A stretch of 64,000 nt of DNA from Bifidobacterium scardovii JCM 12489 = DSM 13734 (lineage in GTDB: Bacteria > Actinomycetota > Actinomycetes > Actinomycetales > Bifidobacteriaceae), in contig NZ_AP012331.1 of the NCBI RefSeq assembly GCF_001042635.1, positions 2,852,001 to 2,916,000 on the forward strand, written 5' to 3'. Position numbers and translations under genes: made by a program. Each line of letters begins with the position of its first letter. Position 1 is the stretch's first letter. Positions 44,406 through 55,248 of the stretch are shown here, piece after piece. The notes below the pieces were generated by a model that saw nothing but the letters and a program-made list of their open reading frames with translations, was not told where the DNA came from and searched no databases.

Positions 44406-45242
44406 TCACAGCACCTCCGCAAACTTGGCGCAATGCTTGCGGAACACGCACACGCCCAAGATCAAAATAACAACTGTCAGAATATACGGCACCAAGCACA
44501 GCCATGGATGGCCGACGAAAGACCACACCGTAGGTATATATTCCGGAGACAGCAGATTATGACGGATATCCATGATGGCCTGCGTGCTCGGATTGAGCAT
44601 AAGCAGTTTAGACGCCCAGGCAAAATCAGGAGCACGCTCGGAGATCATGCTAATCGGGTAAATAATGGGGGTGGCATAGAAGGCTGCCTGCATGACGACG
44701 TCCCAAATATGGACGATATCCCGAAAATATACATATAGCGTGCTCAGCAGCAAAGCGATGCCCAGTGCCAGGAGATACAGCTGAAGAATGCTGAGCGGCA
44801 CCAATATAATGCGCCACGTGTAGTGGGCATTGGCAAAGAATCCAAAGCAGATGACCACCACCAGATTGATGCCCAGCGAGATCATCGATCCCATGGTGTT
44901 GGACGCGACGATAATGTAATTCGGAAAATGCACCTTGCGCAGCAGGTCTCCACGGTCGACTATGCCTCTCATGCCCACAGTCGTGGCCTCCGTGAAAAAC
45001 GACCACAGGCATGTGCCGCACAGCAACGAAATGGGGAAAGTCGGGGTTCCATCGGAGAACTTCAAGAATCGCACAAAAACCACATACATGACAGCAAACA
45101 GCATCAGCGGTCTCAGCACGGACCAAGCCATTCCCAGGAAGGATCCCTGATACCGCAGCTGAAAATCGGTTTTCACCAATTCGCGAAACACAATCAGCGA
45201 ATAGCGGTACTTGTCTTTCGTCCGCCGCATTAGTTCTTTCAT
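44406..45242 (-). CDS. Polysaccharide ABC exporter permease, Wzm/TagG type
   Basis: ABC-2 type permease of about 278 residues with six membrane segments. The family region LVKTDFQLRYQGSFLGMAWSVLRPLMLF opens the protein, and YFRDIVHIWDVVMQAAFYATPIIYPISM lies near residue 190. It moves undecaprenyl-linked polysaccharide across the membrane with the adjacent Wzt ATPase. The ATG at 45242 is taken as start; a GTG two codons earlier is possible. It is divergent from rmlB, with under 100 bases between, so promoters face away from each other. Confidence 0.93.
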   Translation of the reverse strand: MKELMRRTKDKYRYSLIVFRELVKTDFQLRYQGSFLGMAWSVLRPLMLFAVMYVVFVRFLKFSDGTPTFPISLLCGTCLWSFFTEATTVGMRGIVDRGDLLRKVHFPNYIIVASNTMGSMISLGINLVVVICFGFFANAHYTWRIILVPLSILQLYLLALGIALLLSTLYVYFRDIVHIWDVVMQAAFYATPIIYPISMISERAPDFAWASKLLMLNPSTQAIMDIRHNLLSPEYIPTVWSFVGHPWLCLVPYILTVVILILGVCVFRKHCAKFAEVL

Positions 45243-45244
45243 AA

Positions 45245-46357
<1,113 letters not shown>

Positions 46358-46417
46358 GCGCGGGGCTGAAGGACCATCCCGCCCGGTTGTGAGATTCGAA
46401 GCGACAAGGAGCTTACC

Positions 46418-47839
46418 GTGGATTTCGAGAAGGAACTGAACGTCACCCATACCAATATTCCCGGTTTGATGGTGTTCGATCTGCCAGTGCACGGAGACAA
46501 CCGCGGCTGGTTCAAGGAGAACTGGCAGCGGGCCAAGATGACCGCCCTGGGGTTGCCGGACTTTGGCCCGGTGCAGAACAACATATCATTCAACGCGAAG
46601 AAGGGCGTCACGCGAGGCATCCATGCCGAGCCATGGGATAAGTACATCTCTATCGCCACCGGCTCCGTTTTCGGCGCATGGGTCGATCTGCGTCCCGGGG
46701 AAAGTTTCGGGCAGGTGTACACGACCCGTCTGGATCCGTCTCGCGCGATCTATGTGCCTCGTGGCGTGGGCAACAGCTTCCAGGCATTGGAAGATGGTAC
46801 CGCATACACCTATCTGGTCAATGCGCATTGGAGTCTGGAACAGAAGAAGACTTATACCTTCGTGAATCTGGCCGACCCCGAGCTCGGAATCCAATGGCCG
46901 ATTCCGCTGGAAGAATCGGAACGGTCCGAAGCGGATCTTCACCATCCGATGCTCAAGGACGCCAAACCGATGGAGCCGAAACGCACCATGGTCTTTGGAA
47001 GCAACGGCAAGCTCGGCCGGGCCGTTCGCCAGTATGCAGAAGAGCACTCCTTGCACGGTTTCGAATACCATGACACGGATACCTTCGACATCGCCGGCGC
47101 CGACGCATATGCGCAAATCGATTGGGATTTGTACGGAACCATTATCAATGCCGCGGCCTTCACCGCGGTGGACGCGGCGGAAACGCCATCGGGACGCAAG
47201 CAGGCGTGGAAGACCAACGTTCAAGGCGTGAGGAACCTGGCCAAAGTAGCCACTGATCACAAGATAACACTCGTTCATATCTCCAGTGATTATGTGTTTG
47301 ACGGCATCAAGGCAATGCATACGGAGAATGAGGAATTCGCTCCTCTGGGCGTGTATGGGCAAACGAAGGCGGCAGGCGACGCCCTCGTCGAGAACGTGCC
47401 GCAACACTATCTGCTTCGTTCGAGCTGGGTCATCGGAGAAGGCCGTAATTTTGTGACGCGCATGCTGAGCCTGGCACAAACCGATCAGACGGCCGAAGCG
47501 CCCTCCGACCAGTTTGGCCGTCTGACCTTCACCGGAGATATGGCCGGCGCCATTTTTCATCTGCTGAACACGAGCGCCCCTTACGGCACGTATAACATGA
47601 CCGGATCCGGCCGTGTAGCCAGCTGGTACGATATCGCGAAGCTTGTTTTCACGGCGGCGCAAGCCGATCCCGATCGTATTGTCGCCAACTCCGTCGAAGA
47701 GTATGCCCGGGAGCATCATGCGGCGCTCCGCCCCAGGAATTGCTCTCTCGATCTATCCAAGCTCGAGTCGACCGGATATCGGCCGGCCGATTGGGAGGAA
47801 TCACTGAAAACCTATCTCGCAAAGGAGCTTGATAAGTGA
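46418..47839 (+). CDS. rmlCD: Bifunctional dTDP-4-dehydrorhamnose 3,5-epimerase / reductase (RmlC-RmlD fusion)
   Basis: One chain of 473 residues carries the third and fourth steps of dTDP-L-rhamnose synthesis. Residues 1-185 are RmlC-like: [12 protein letters not shown], the catalytic His in [14 protein letters not shown], and [13 protein letters not shown]. Residues 190-473 are RmlD-like: NAD(P)-binding [23 protein letters not shown] and YGQTKAAGD. The GTG start has AAGGAG six bases upstream. The stop overlaps the rmlA start. A fused chain would channel the unstable 4-keto intermediate. Confidence 0.94.
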   Translation: MDFEKELNVTHTNIPGLMVFDLPVHGDNRGWFKENWQRAKMTALGLPDFGPVQNNISFNAKKGVTRGIHAEPWDKYISIATGSVFGAWVDLRPGESFGQVYTTRLDPSRAIYVPRGVGNSFQALEDGTAYTYLVNAHWSLEQKKTYTFVNLADPELGIQWPIPLEESERSEADLHHPMLKDAKPMEPKRTMVFGSNGKLGRAVRQYAEEHSLHGFEYHDTDTFDIAGADAYAQIDWDLYGTIINAAAFTAVDAAETPSGRKQAWKTNVQGVRNLAKVATDHKITLVHISSDYVFDGIKAMHTENEEFAPLGVYGQTKAAGDALVENVPQHYLLRSSWVIGEGRNFVTRMLSLAQTDQTAEAPSDQFGRLTFTGDMAGAIFHLLNTSAPYGTYNMTGSGRVASWYDIAKLVFTAAQADPDRIVANSVEEYAREHHAALRPRNCSLDLSKLESTGYRPADWEESLKTYLAKELDK

Positions 47840-48744
47840 AGGGAATCATACTAGCCGGGGGATCCGGGACACGGCTGTACCCGCTTACCACGGTCACGTC
47901 CAAACAGTTGCTGCCGGTATACGACAAACCGATGATCTACTATCCTTTGAGCGTGTTGATGATGGCGGGGATCCGTGACATCCTCATCATCTCGACGCCT
48001 AAGGACCTTCCGAATTTCGAGAAATTGCTTGGCGACGGGTCGCAGTATGGCGTGAACTTCAGCTACAAAGTACAGCCAAGCCCCGATGGTCTGGCGCAAG
48101 CGTTCATTATCGGCGAGGATTTTATCGACGGAGAGGCATGCGCCCTCGTTCTCGGTGACAATATCTTCTATGGCAACGGACTTGGCAAGGTGCTCCGCCG
48201 CGCGGTTGCCGTCAAACATGGCGCTACGGTGTTCGGATACTATGTGGACGATCCGGAACGGTACGGCGTGGTGGAGTTTGACAGCAACCACAAGGCCGTC
48301 TCAATCGTAGAGAAACCGGCTCATCCCGCAAGCAACTATGCGGTGACCGGGCTGTACTTCTATGATGAGCGCGTCACAGAGTTCGCGAAACGGGTCAGGC
48401 CTTCAGCGCGAGGGGAACTTGAGATCACTGATCTGAATCAGATGTATCTTGATGATGGGTCGCTCACCGTGCAAACACTGGGACGCGGTTACGCGTGGCT
48501 TGACACGGGAACCATGGACAGCCTTTATGAGGCTGGCGAATTCGTAAGAACCGTTCAGCGCGCGCAGGGGCTACCGATTGCGGTCGCCGAAGAAATCGCA
48601 TTCGAAAACGGGTGGATCACACGGGACGAATTGCTGAGCGCTGCAACCAAATACGGCAAATCCCCGTATGGGAAGCACCTGCTCAGCGTGGCGGAGAACA
48701 AGATCATCAGCCGCCCCTCAGATGATCCTCAGGCCATTGGCTGA
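47836..48744 (+). CDS. rmlA: Glucose-1-phosphate thymidylyltransferase RmlA
   Basis: First enzyme of the rhamnose pathway, making dTDP-glucose from dTTP and glucose 1-phosphate. The 302 residues show [20 protein letters not shown] at the start, [19 protein letters not shown] and the LGDNIFYG site near residue 110. The GTG start overlaps the rmlCD stop (GTGA), giving translational coupling. Two hairpins follow the gene, the first with a T-run. Confidence 0.97.
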   Translation: MKGIILAGGSGTRLYPLTTVTSKQLLPVYDKPMIYYPLSVLMMAGIRDILIISTPKDLPNFEKLLGDGSQYGVNFSYKVQPSPDGLAQAFIIGEDFIDGEACALVLGDNIFYGNGLGKVLRRAVAVKHGATVFGYYVDDPERYGVVEFDSNHKAVSIVEKPAHPASNYAVTGLYFYDERVTEFAKRVRPSARGELEITDLNQMYLDDGSLTVQTLGRGYAWLDTGTMDSLYEAGEFVRTVQRAQGLPIAVAEEIAFENGWITRDELLSAATKYGKSPYGKHLLSVAENKIISRPSDDPQAIG

Positions 48745-48760
48745 TCTCTTGTCCGCTGTT

Positions 48761-48831
48761 CCAGCATAGTGCTGGCTTTTGCATACAGTAGCCGTGTGCG
48801 GTGAAACCCACTGCACACGGCTACTGTATGC
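48761..48831 (+). terminator. Double hairpin after rmlA
   Basis: CCAGCA-tag-TGCTGG followed by CTTTT is a short intrinsic terminator. A second, perfect 19-bp stem starting GCATACAGTAGCC (48781-48799 with 48813-48831) follows immediately and could also stop the converging muramidase transcript. Confidence 0.75.
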
Positions 48832-48872
48832 ATCGCCTATGCATCGCCGCGACTGCGCAGCCGAATGCAAAT

Positions 48873-50777
48873 TCAGCTCACACCAAACGCATATGTCTTG
48901 GTATCCGCCAATCGATTGTCCGATGTATACACTTCATAGTGGGTCCAGTAAATACCCTTTTGCGGCGCCCAGTAGGCCCATTGCCCCTTGAATCCCTTGA
49001 CCCAGCGTTTCCGGGAAACGTCATATATTTTCATCTCGTACCTGGCGTGAGGATTGTTGGAGGATTCTCCCAGCAAAACGCGATTCCCTTCCCACCCGGA
49101 ATATGTCCCCGTATTCCGGGTGGTCCCGGGATGGTATGCAAACGCGATGGTCGAGGATCCGACCAACGCTTTGGTCAATGAATCACGAACCTCAAGGTGA
49201 AGCCAATAGTCGCCTTTGTTGTCCCGCCAACTGGCCCAATTCGAACCGTTCCAGTCAGTGATCTTCTTCCATTTCTTCGCGCTGAGATCGTATGATTGCC
49301 ACTTATATTCCAAGTTGTCCGAAAAATAGCCTACTGCGGCGCCAATTGCCACATCTTCCTCCCTGACAACCCATGTCATCTGTATGGTGGCCTCATATTC
49401 CCCATACCCGAACGCGTTCAGATCCACACGTCCCGGAATGCCCTTGACGGAGCCCTGCGAGCTGTACTGCCACCCGCGGAAATTGGACGATAGGTTCTCG
49501 AAAGTCATACGGTCGTTATACTGGGCGATCCAGCTGACCTTCACATGGATGCTCGCCGAATCGAGCGGGCCGTTGAGATAGTCCGTATACGAGTACACGC
49601 TGAGATTGGTGTATCCGTTGGCCTTCATACGCGAGTACCAGTTGTTGACGATGCCCTCGTACACATTCGGGCTGGTTGGCGGCTTATGCCCGGCCCATGT
49701 CCACCGTTCCAGATCGTAATAGGCCGGATACGCCAGATCGCCATTGCTCACACCGAGGTCACGCATCGTCCCGGACAGACTATCTCCTTCCTCGGCCGCA
49801 TAGCTCGCATCGTACGCATACGAATACCAATAGATGCCAAAGGGTATCCCCAAACGCCTGCATTCGTTGATGTTGCGTCGGGCCTTCTTGTCCACGTTGT
49901 CGACACCGTAGCCAAGACGGATGATCGCTCCCTCCACTCCGGAGTCCTTGACCAACTTCCAGTCGACATCGCCATTATGTTCCGAAACGTCGATTACACC
50001 GCGCGCCTGCTGGGCGAACAGGTGGCCATTACCTTGAAAGAATGCAGGTGTGCCGTTGTAGGTGCCCCAATAAGCACCGTTCTTGTTCTGCAGAGCCACG
50101 ACACGCACGATCGGGTTCGCTGACTCACGATACGCCGACTGGCTGGCCGAACCAGATACGGCAGCGTGGTCGAGAGCCCCAGCCACTCCTTCGCCGGCGC
50201 TGTCGCCATCCAATGGACTTCCCGCTTGCCCCGAACCGCCTACCGACTCGTCCACCGCATCCTGAGACCGCTCCTCCTGTGCCTGTGCGTCCGGCATCTC
50301 CGTATCCTGCGGTTTTGCGTTCACGTCACCACCGTTTGCGGCGACTGCATCCTTCACTGCCGCCGCCTCGACCGGAATGAACGACTGGCCATCGGTCTTG
50401 GTCAATGGATCGGCCGGCGTGTCAACGGTACCGACAAGCGAGGGATCCGTTACCGACGCGCCGGTCTCGATATCCTTGATTTCGCCATCGACGGATACCG
50501 CGAGGCGTTGTGCGACCACAGTCGCGTCGTCGCCGATTGCCTCGCTTACCTGTGAGGGCAGCTTGGCCTCAGGATTCTCCGGCATCGCATCGTCGGAGGC
50601 CGCTGTCTGATCGGCGAGCTGAACAACGCCTGATCGATCACGCCGGCCGGCGGACATCGTGGCGGTACCCGTATCGACGGTGGCGTCAGTCAACGCTATC
50701 GCCGGCGCCGCGGTCAACAGCCCGGTCACGGCCACCGATACGATACCGGCGATCAGACTTTTGAACGGTACTGGCAT
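48873..50777 (-). CDS. Secreted GH25 muramidase with C-terminal triple-tyrosine-like repeats
   Basis: A secreted lysozyme of 634 residues. A signal peptide (PFKSLIAGIVSVAVTGLLTAAPAIA) is followed by about 220 residues of low-complexity, Ala/Asp/Glu-rich linker. The GH25 domain spans about 240-430, with VIDVSEHNGDVDW and AYYDLERW carrying the catalytic acids. Two C-terminal modules with YKWQSYD and YEMKIYD cores, Trp- and Tyr-rich, resemble the triple-tyrosine repeat seen in clostridial cell-wall enzymes. GAGGTATC precedes the ATG at 50777; the frame runs on to 51002 without signal-like sequence. It probably remodels peptidoglycan while polymer is attached. Confidence 0.88.
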   Translation of the reverse strand: MPVPFKSLIAGIVSVAVTGLLTAAPAIALTDATVDTGTATMSAGRRDRSGVVQLADQTAASDDAMPENPEAKLPSQVSEAIGDDATVVAQRLAVSVDGEIKDIETGASVTDPSLVGTVDTPADPLTKTDGQSFIPVEAAAVKDAVAANGGDVNAKPQDTEMPDAQAQEERSQDAVDESVGGSGQAGSPLDGDSAGEGVAGALDHAAVSGSASQSAYRESANPIVRVVALQNKNGAYWGTYNGTPAFFQGNGHLFAQQARGVIDVSEHNGDVDWKLVKDSGVEGAIIRLGYGVDNVDKKARRNINECRRLGIPFGIYWYSYAYDASYAAEEGDSLSGTMRDLGVSNGDLAYPAYYDLERWTWAGHKPPTSPNVYEGIVNNWYSRMKANGYTNLSVYSYTDYLNGPLDSASIHVKVSWIAQYNDRMTFENLSSNFRGWQYSSQGSVKGIPGRVDLNAFGYGEYEATIQMTWVVREEDVAIGAAVGYFSDNLEYKWQSYDLSAKKWKKITDWNGSNWASWRDNKGDYWLHLEVRDSLTKALVGSSTIAFAYHPGTTRNTGTYSGWEGNRVLLGESSNNPHARYEMKIYDVSRKRWVKGFKGQWAYWAPQKGIYWTHYEVYTSDNRLADTKTYAFGVS

Positions 50778-50838
50778 CAGATACCTCAATCCCCTTACGC
50801 CGACGATGCACGCCGGCAACAACACGCTGATGCCCAGC

Positions 50839-53349
50839 CTACCCGAAAGACTCACCCATGCCGGCCTCGGCCGGAGTCTGGTTGCCGAAGGCGCGGTGCG
50901 GCAGCGCCCGCCACGCGGCGACGAACACCTCGTGCAGCTTCGCACGGGCGGGCGGTATATCCAGAATGTGCGCGTTGGCCATCGTGTCGAACAGCTCTTC
51001 AAACAGATCGTCCGCCGACTGACGGATCGGCGAGCGCCAGATCGCCACCGCCATATCCTCCCACGTCACCAATACGTCAGTCAGCATCCGCGCGGCGAGA
51101 TACTGGTCGCGGATCGTGTCCGCCCGATCAGCCATCGCTTCCAGACGCTCGCGTTCGGCGCCGGTCGCCGCCGCGATCTTACTGGCCGTGAACGGCATGC
51201 GGTAGTACTGCTTGAGCGTGCGGTCGTCGGTGATGTCGTCGAGCTGCTCGCACAGCAGCGCCTCGAAATCCCACATATTCGCCAGCTCGTCGCGCCACCG
51301 GTCGAAAACCGACCGCGTCAGCTGGCGCCAGCCGTCATCGACGGCGATCGGCAGGCTCAGCGCCGGCTCCGTCGGCATCATCCACTGGCCATTCACCTTC
51401 GCGATGCGCATGCCCAACAGGCCGACGTTGGATCCGGTCGGCGCCAGGAATGCGCTCAGCCGTTCATCCGTCAGCGTGTACAGCGTACCGTTCTGCACGT
51501 CCTCCACGGTCACCCGGCGCTTGTCCGGCACCACGCCGCGCACCCAGAACAAGGACACGAGCTGCGAGGCTGCGACCTGCCGGTACCGTTCCACCAATGC
51601 CGGATCCGCACCCTCGGGAGGGTTGTCCACAAAGAATTCGATCGGCGTCAGGCTGTTCACGGCATCATCGAATGCCTCCTTCGGAGCGGAATCATCGTCA
51701 AGGGGCAGCGGATCGCCCTCGCCCCACGATTCGGACCGTTCCGGAGTCCACGAGAAGGCGATCCATTCCTCGCCGGCATACACATAGGCGTCCGACTCCA
51801 TATCGACACGGCTTTCCGGGTCATCCGCGCCGACCGCCATATCGAAGGACTCATACGCGGGCATCAGCGCGCCGATCCCCCGCATCTCGCTGTAGTGATT
51901 GAGGATCGCCCCGCACCGCACCGGCCAGCGATCGTCGTTGCCGGGATGAGCGGCGCCGGCCGCATCATCGGGATTCCCCGCGCCGTCCTTGCCATCCGCA
52001 CCGGGGTCGGCCGGCATCTGAGGCTCGTGCCACCATTGCACCGGATTCTTCAGATACTCCGGATGGTCCTTATTCGAATAGGCGATGCTTCCCCTGCCAT
52101 AGTCATCGACGGAATCGTCGACATAGCCATCATCATCCGACGCAGCGCCTTCAAAGCCGTTCCTCTTGGCACCGGGACGACCCGCGTTCCGGTCGATCGG
52201 CTCGTCGTCATACAGCCGTTCTTCGTCGAACAACCCGTCATGGGCATCGCCCGGGTCAACCTCGATCGGGGCCTTGCCGTGCAGCGACTGGTGCGGCAAC
52301 AGATTCCACGCCCTCATGAACAGATTGACCAGCCGCTGCATGTCAGGCATGTCCATCGGCATCGCCCTGCCCGCGGTCCCATCCGTGTCGGCCGCGCCCC
52401 CGAACGGGGAACTCATCCCCATTCCCTCCGGCATCACCATGCTCAGGATATCCAGTACGTTGGTGGCGGCGTTGCGGCCCCCATCGCCCCCGTCCGGACG
52501 GGGATCCCCGGCATCCTCGCCTTCATGATCGATCAGCGAGCGCAGGCCATCCCACGAATATGGCAGCTCATACCGTTCCCGCAGATCCTCGTATTCCCGT
52601 CGCATATGGTCGAGTTCCTCGGCCCGCTCGTCAGGGCTCATCCCGCGGTACGACCGCATGATCTCATACGGGGACGGTCCTTCATCGTCCCCTGCGGCTC
52701 CCTGCGCGGCGGCATCGTCCGCGGTGGCGAATCCCATCTCGATCGACACATAGTCCGCGAAGGTCATCGGATTGTCGTTATGCAGGTCGCGCATCATCGC
52801 TTTCATCCGCTCGGTCGGTTTGACCGGGCGGAGCCCGATCGGGTTGCCCGGGAAATACCACTGCCCGCGTATGCACGCCAAGCGGACGGACAGCAAGCCG
52901 CCCTCGCTGCCGTCCAGGGATTGGCTGGCCAGATGATCATTGATCCGGTACCGCTCGCCGGTGGCGACATCCTCCAAGATCACCGTGTGGCCGGCGGCGC
53001 TGGCGCCGACCACCCAGAACGAGCCGGTGAACTGCGAGCGCTCGGCGTCGGTGAGATCCTTGCGCTTCTTGCCGCTCAGCGATTTGCCCTGCAGGGTCAG
53101 GTACCGCTCCAGCGAGGTCTGTCCGTTGGGAAAACGGTGATCGAAGATGAACCATTCCATCGCGAACGATCCCAACAGCTCGTGGTCCTCGTCGGTCAGC
53201 GGCCGGCCATCGTAGCCGATCTCCTCGTTGAATTCGTCCAAGGCCTCTTCGACCGCCGACCGGTGTACACGCCAGAAATAGTCGAATACCACCGAATATC
53301 CCATGAACGGCTTGCCGGACGGCTCACCGGCCGCATTGTCCTGTGCCAT
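50839..53349 (-). CDS. Large internally duplicated protein of unknown function
   Basis: I do not recognise this 836-residue protein. It is acidic and lacks a signal peptide or membrane segment. It consists of two similar halves joined by an Asp/Gly-rich linker (about 400-470). The pair FWVVGASAAGHTVILEDVATG and FWVRGVVPDKRRVTVEDVQNG match, as do IRGQWYFPGNPI and VNGQWMMPTEPA, and the end motifs NLLPHQSLHGKAP and RALPHRAFGNQTP. The ATG has GGAAGGG upstream. It lies between the muramidase and a DUF559-like protein, all leftward, with separate spacing. The whole looks intact, with normal codon use. A very long antisense frame overlaps it and is not believed. Confidence 0.85.
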   Translation of the reverse strand: MAQDNAAGEPSGKPFMGYSVVFDYFWRVHRSAVEEALDEFNEEIGYDGRPLTDEDHELLGSFAMEWFIFDHRFPNGQTSLERYLTLQGKSLSGKKRKDLTDAERSQFTGSFWVVGASAAGHTVILEDVATGERYRINDHLASQSLDGSEGGLLSVRLACIRGQWYFPGNPIGLRPVKPTERMKAMMRDLHNDNPMTFADYVSIEMGFATADDAAAQGAAGDDEGPSPYEIMRSYRGMSPDERAEELDHMRREYEDLRERYELPYSWDGLRSLIDHEGEDAGDPRPDGGDGGRNAATNVLDILSMVMPEGMGMSSPFGGAADTDGTAGRAMPMDMPDMQRLVNLFMRAWNLLPHQSLHGKAPIEVDPGDAHDGLFDEERLYDDEPIDRNAGRPGAKRNGFEGAASDDDGYVDDSVDDYGRGSIAYSNKDHPEYLKNPVQWWHEPQMPADPGADGKDGAGNPDDAAGAAHPGNDDRWPVRCGAILNHYSEMRGIGALMPAYESFDMAVGADDPESRVDMESDAYVYAGEEWIAFSWTPERSESWGEGDPLPLDDDSAPKEAFDDAVNSLTPIEFFVDNPPEGADPALVERYRQVAASQLVSLFWVRGVVPDKRRVTVEDVQNGTLYTLTDERLSAFLAPTGSNVGLLGMRIAKVNGQWMMPTEPALSLPIAVDDGWRQLTRSVFDRWRDELANMWDFEALLCEQLDDITDDRTLKQYYRMPFTASKIAAATGAERERLEAMADRADTIRDQYLAARMLTDVLVTWEDMAVAIWRSPIRQSADDLFEELFDTMANAHILDIPPARAKLHEVFVAAWRALPHRAFGNQTPAEAGMGESFG

Positions 53350-53546
53350 ATCCGCATCCCTTCCGTATCCGTCTCAGAGTCCGCGGAGCGTCATCGCATC
53401 TCGCGCATCCACTGCACCTCCCAGCGTACAGGCTGGATGTGCCGGCCGAGCACCGACACGGCCGTTCTTTCCCCATGATCATCAGTCAAAACCGCCCGCA
53501 GCCGGCCGGCGCCCGTCCTCGCCGACCCCGCGGGGTCAGGCCGCGG

Positions 53547-54557
53547 TTACGCCTCGCACAGCGCGCGGTACTTCGGCCGCAGCCGCATAGGCATACGCGC
53601 GCGCATGCTCCTGGCCACGCTGCGCGACAGATCCAGCCGCGACGCGTCATCGCGCAGATCGTCGCTCGTCACGGTGATGACCCGCCACCCCATGTCCTGC
53701 AGGTGACGGCGCTTCGTCTGATCGAAGCGGTACTGCGCCCGGGATGTGCGATGGTGATCACCTTGGTATTCCAGCGCGACCTTGTGTTCCGGGTAGGCCA
53801 GGTCGATGCGCAGATCATGGTCCAGAAGCCTGTCATACACGGCATGGTTCACTTCCGGGAACGGCAGACCGTGCTGCAGCAGCGCCAGCCGCAGCCGCGT
53901 CTCCCACGACGAATCGACACCCTCGGCCATGAACCGCAGGGCGCGCCGGCACTTGGCCTTCCCGCGGAAGCGCAGCTCCGTAAGCAGAAAGTCGCCGAAA
54001 TCCGACCGGTTGCAGCGGTATATCCCCCGGTCGCCACGCATGATCGAATCCCCGAGCACCACCAGCTCGCCCAGACTGAGCGTATCGGACATCTGCGCCC
54101 ATGCCGTCAACGGCGACGCGCATTCGAGGCCGGTGCCGCCAATGGCCACGGTGTCCAGAAGGCCTCGCCACACATGGTATTTCACGCCCTTGCGCCGATG
54201 CGTCTCGTTGCGGGACGGCACCACGACATGAGCCTCGTCCATGCCGAAGCGCCGCTGCATCGGCAGTTCGATGCCCATCAACGCCAACGCGGTGACATGG
54301 CTGAACACCAACGGCGACGCCGAACCCGCCCGTATCCATTCGCATCGCATGACCATGCGCCGCGCGACTTCGTTCAGCGCGGCCTCGCTGATATTATGCG
54401 GCCGGCCGCCACCGGGATAGAAGGATCCGGCGTGGTCCCCGGCGCCATCGTGCCGCCGGCCGGCTCCGCGTTCCGCCGCGGCATCACGCTCCCGGGGATA
54501 ATCGACGTTGTCGTGTTGGACGTTATCGCGTTGGATGTTATCGCGTTGAACGTTCAT
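53547..54557 (-). CDS. DUF559/Vsr-like endonuclease-fold protein
   Basis: A 336-residue protein of a family common in actinobacteria. The C-terminal part has DHDLRIDLAYPEHKVALEYQGDHHRT (about 260-285), a PD-(D/E)XK-like core with Asp, Glu and Gln in order, and WRVITVTSDDLRDD near the end, as in Vsr/DUF559 proteins. The middle resembles AbiEi-type sequence (VSRNETHRRKG-like and ECASPLTAWAQMS). The ATG at 54557 has GGAGG six bases upstream. The N-terminus starts with three 15-bp in-frame repeats. A GACCCCGCGGGGTC palindrome lies about ten bases past the stop (53524-53537). Function unknown; a nuclease role is possible. Confidence 0.7.
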   Translation of the reverse strand: MNVQRDNIQRDNVQHDNVDYPRERDAAAERGAGRRHDGAGDHAGSFYPGGGRPHNISEAALNEVARRMVMRCEWIRAGSASPLVFSHVTALALMGIELPMQRRFGMDEAHVVVPSRNETHRRKGVKYHVWRGLLDTVAIGGTGLECASPLTAWAQMSDTLSLGELVVLGDSIMRGDRGIYRCNRSDFGDFLLTELRFRGKAKCRRALRFMAEGVDSSWETRLRLALLQHGLPFPEVNHAVYDRLLDHDLRIDLAYPEHKVALEYQGDHHRTSRAQYRFDQTKRRHLQDMGWRVITVTSDDLRDDASRLDLSRSVARSMRARMPMRLRPKYRALCEA

Positions 54558-54724
54558 GATCCGCCTCCGTATCCGCATGCGTGCCGCTCATGGGCACACC
54601 ATACGGCGGCGCGTAATCCGGCGAAAGCTCCTCGTACAGAAATGTGGATAAGTGGAAAGATCGGGATAACTCGCCCATATCCCCGCACCGGCCATCATCA
54701 GGAGGGCTCTTGGTGGCCTACCCT

Positions 54725-54832
54725 CGAGTTGTCGGTGCGAGGCTCAGTATCACAACCGGTTGCACACCATGTTTTTATCGTTCCAATGCCCTGTTTTCGA
54801 TGGAGTCTCCGCACCCACGCACCGACAACTCG
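54725..54832. repeat. Inverted-repeat element, type 2, copy 2
   Basis: A 108-bp unit with the same perfect 14-bp ends (CGAGTTGTCGGTGC) and same length as 22993-23100, in opposite orientation. The first 24 or so internal bases, including CAACCGGTTG, match the reverse of copy 1, while the middle is diverged. The 167 bases between it and the preceding gene hold nothing recognised. Confidence 0.7.
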
Positions 54833-54872
54833 CATCCGGGGCGCAATCAGGGGCCCTGCGCACGGGCCGTTA

Positions 54873-55094
54873 GTGTTCTGTCTCACAAATGGTTAAGTGG
54901 TTGGTCCTTCCGCTGGATGGATAGCCCTGTGAGCCATCCATAGCGGTGCACGAAGTGTACATCGCATGTGATGTGGCGCCGGAGGGTGGTCGAATGCTTG
55001 ATGCTGCAGTGGCTTTCGGCCACCCCCCAGTCGGCTTCGCCGACAGCCCCCGCCAGCGGGGGCATGCCACTTCATTATGTACGAAACAAATCGC
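54873..55094. repeat. Inverted-repeat element, type 1, copy 2
   Basis: The unit starts GTGTTCTGTCTCACAAAT and ends with a decayed inverse of it. About 120 bases (54975-55090) match the type 1 element at 22767-22946, including the GTCGGC-ttc-GCCGAC and CCCCCGCCAGCGGGGG hairpins. It begins 40 bases after the type 2 element. Ends are less perfect than in copy 1, so it is probably older. Confidence 0.65.
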
Positions 55095-55130
55095 CAGCGC
55101 CCCATGTCATGAATTCGCTGATGAATTCCA

Positions 55131-55235
55131 GCTCCCCTCATAGAGGGGAGCACATGCGAATCGGCTTTATTCAGACGTTCGCGGTAACGCTCCCCTCAGA
55201 CCGCTTCGCAGCCGGCTCCCCTCATAGAGGGGAGC
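55131..55235. repeat. Composite palindromic repeat downstream of DUF4012 gene
   Basis: GCTCCCCTC-ata-GAGGGGAGC, then about 38 bases matching the reverse complement of the linker at 20204-20240, then CTCCCCTCAG, a diverged central hairpin and CTCCCCTC-ata-GAGGGGAG. It is the inverted sibling of the repeat after upp and may terminate the DUF4012 gene. Confidence 0.7.
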
Positions 55236-55248
55236 CCACCCGGAGCCG

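Noticed and set aside
50659..53478. 939-codon + strand frame opposite the internally duplicated protein
   Set aside because: It is longer than the minus-strand gene, so it was considered. The minus-strand protein shows internal duplication with conserved motifs, a Shine-Dalgarno and balanced composition; the + frame is Arg/His/Pro/Ile-rich without motifs.
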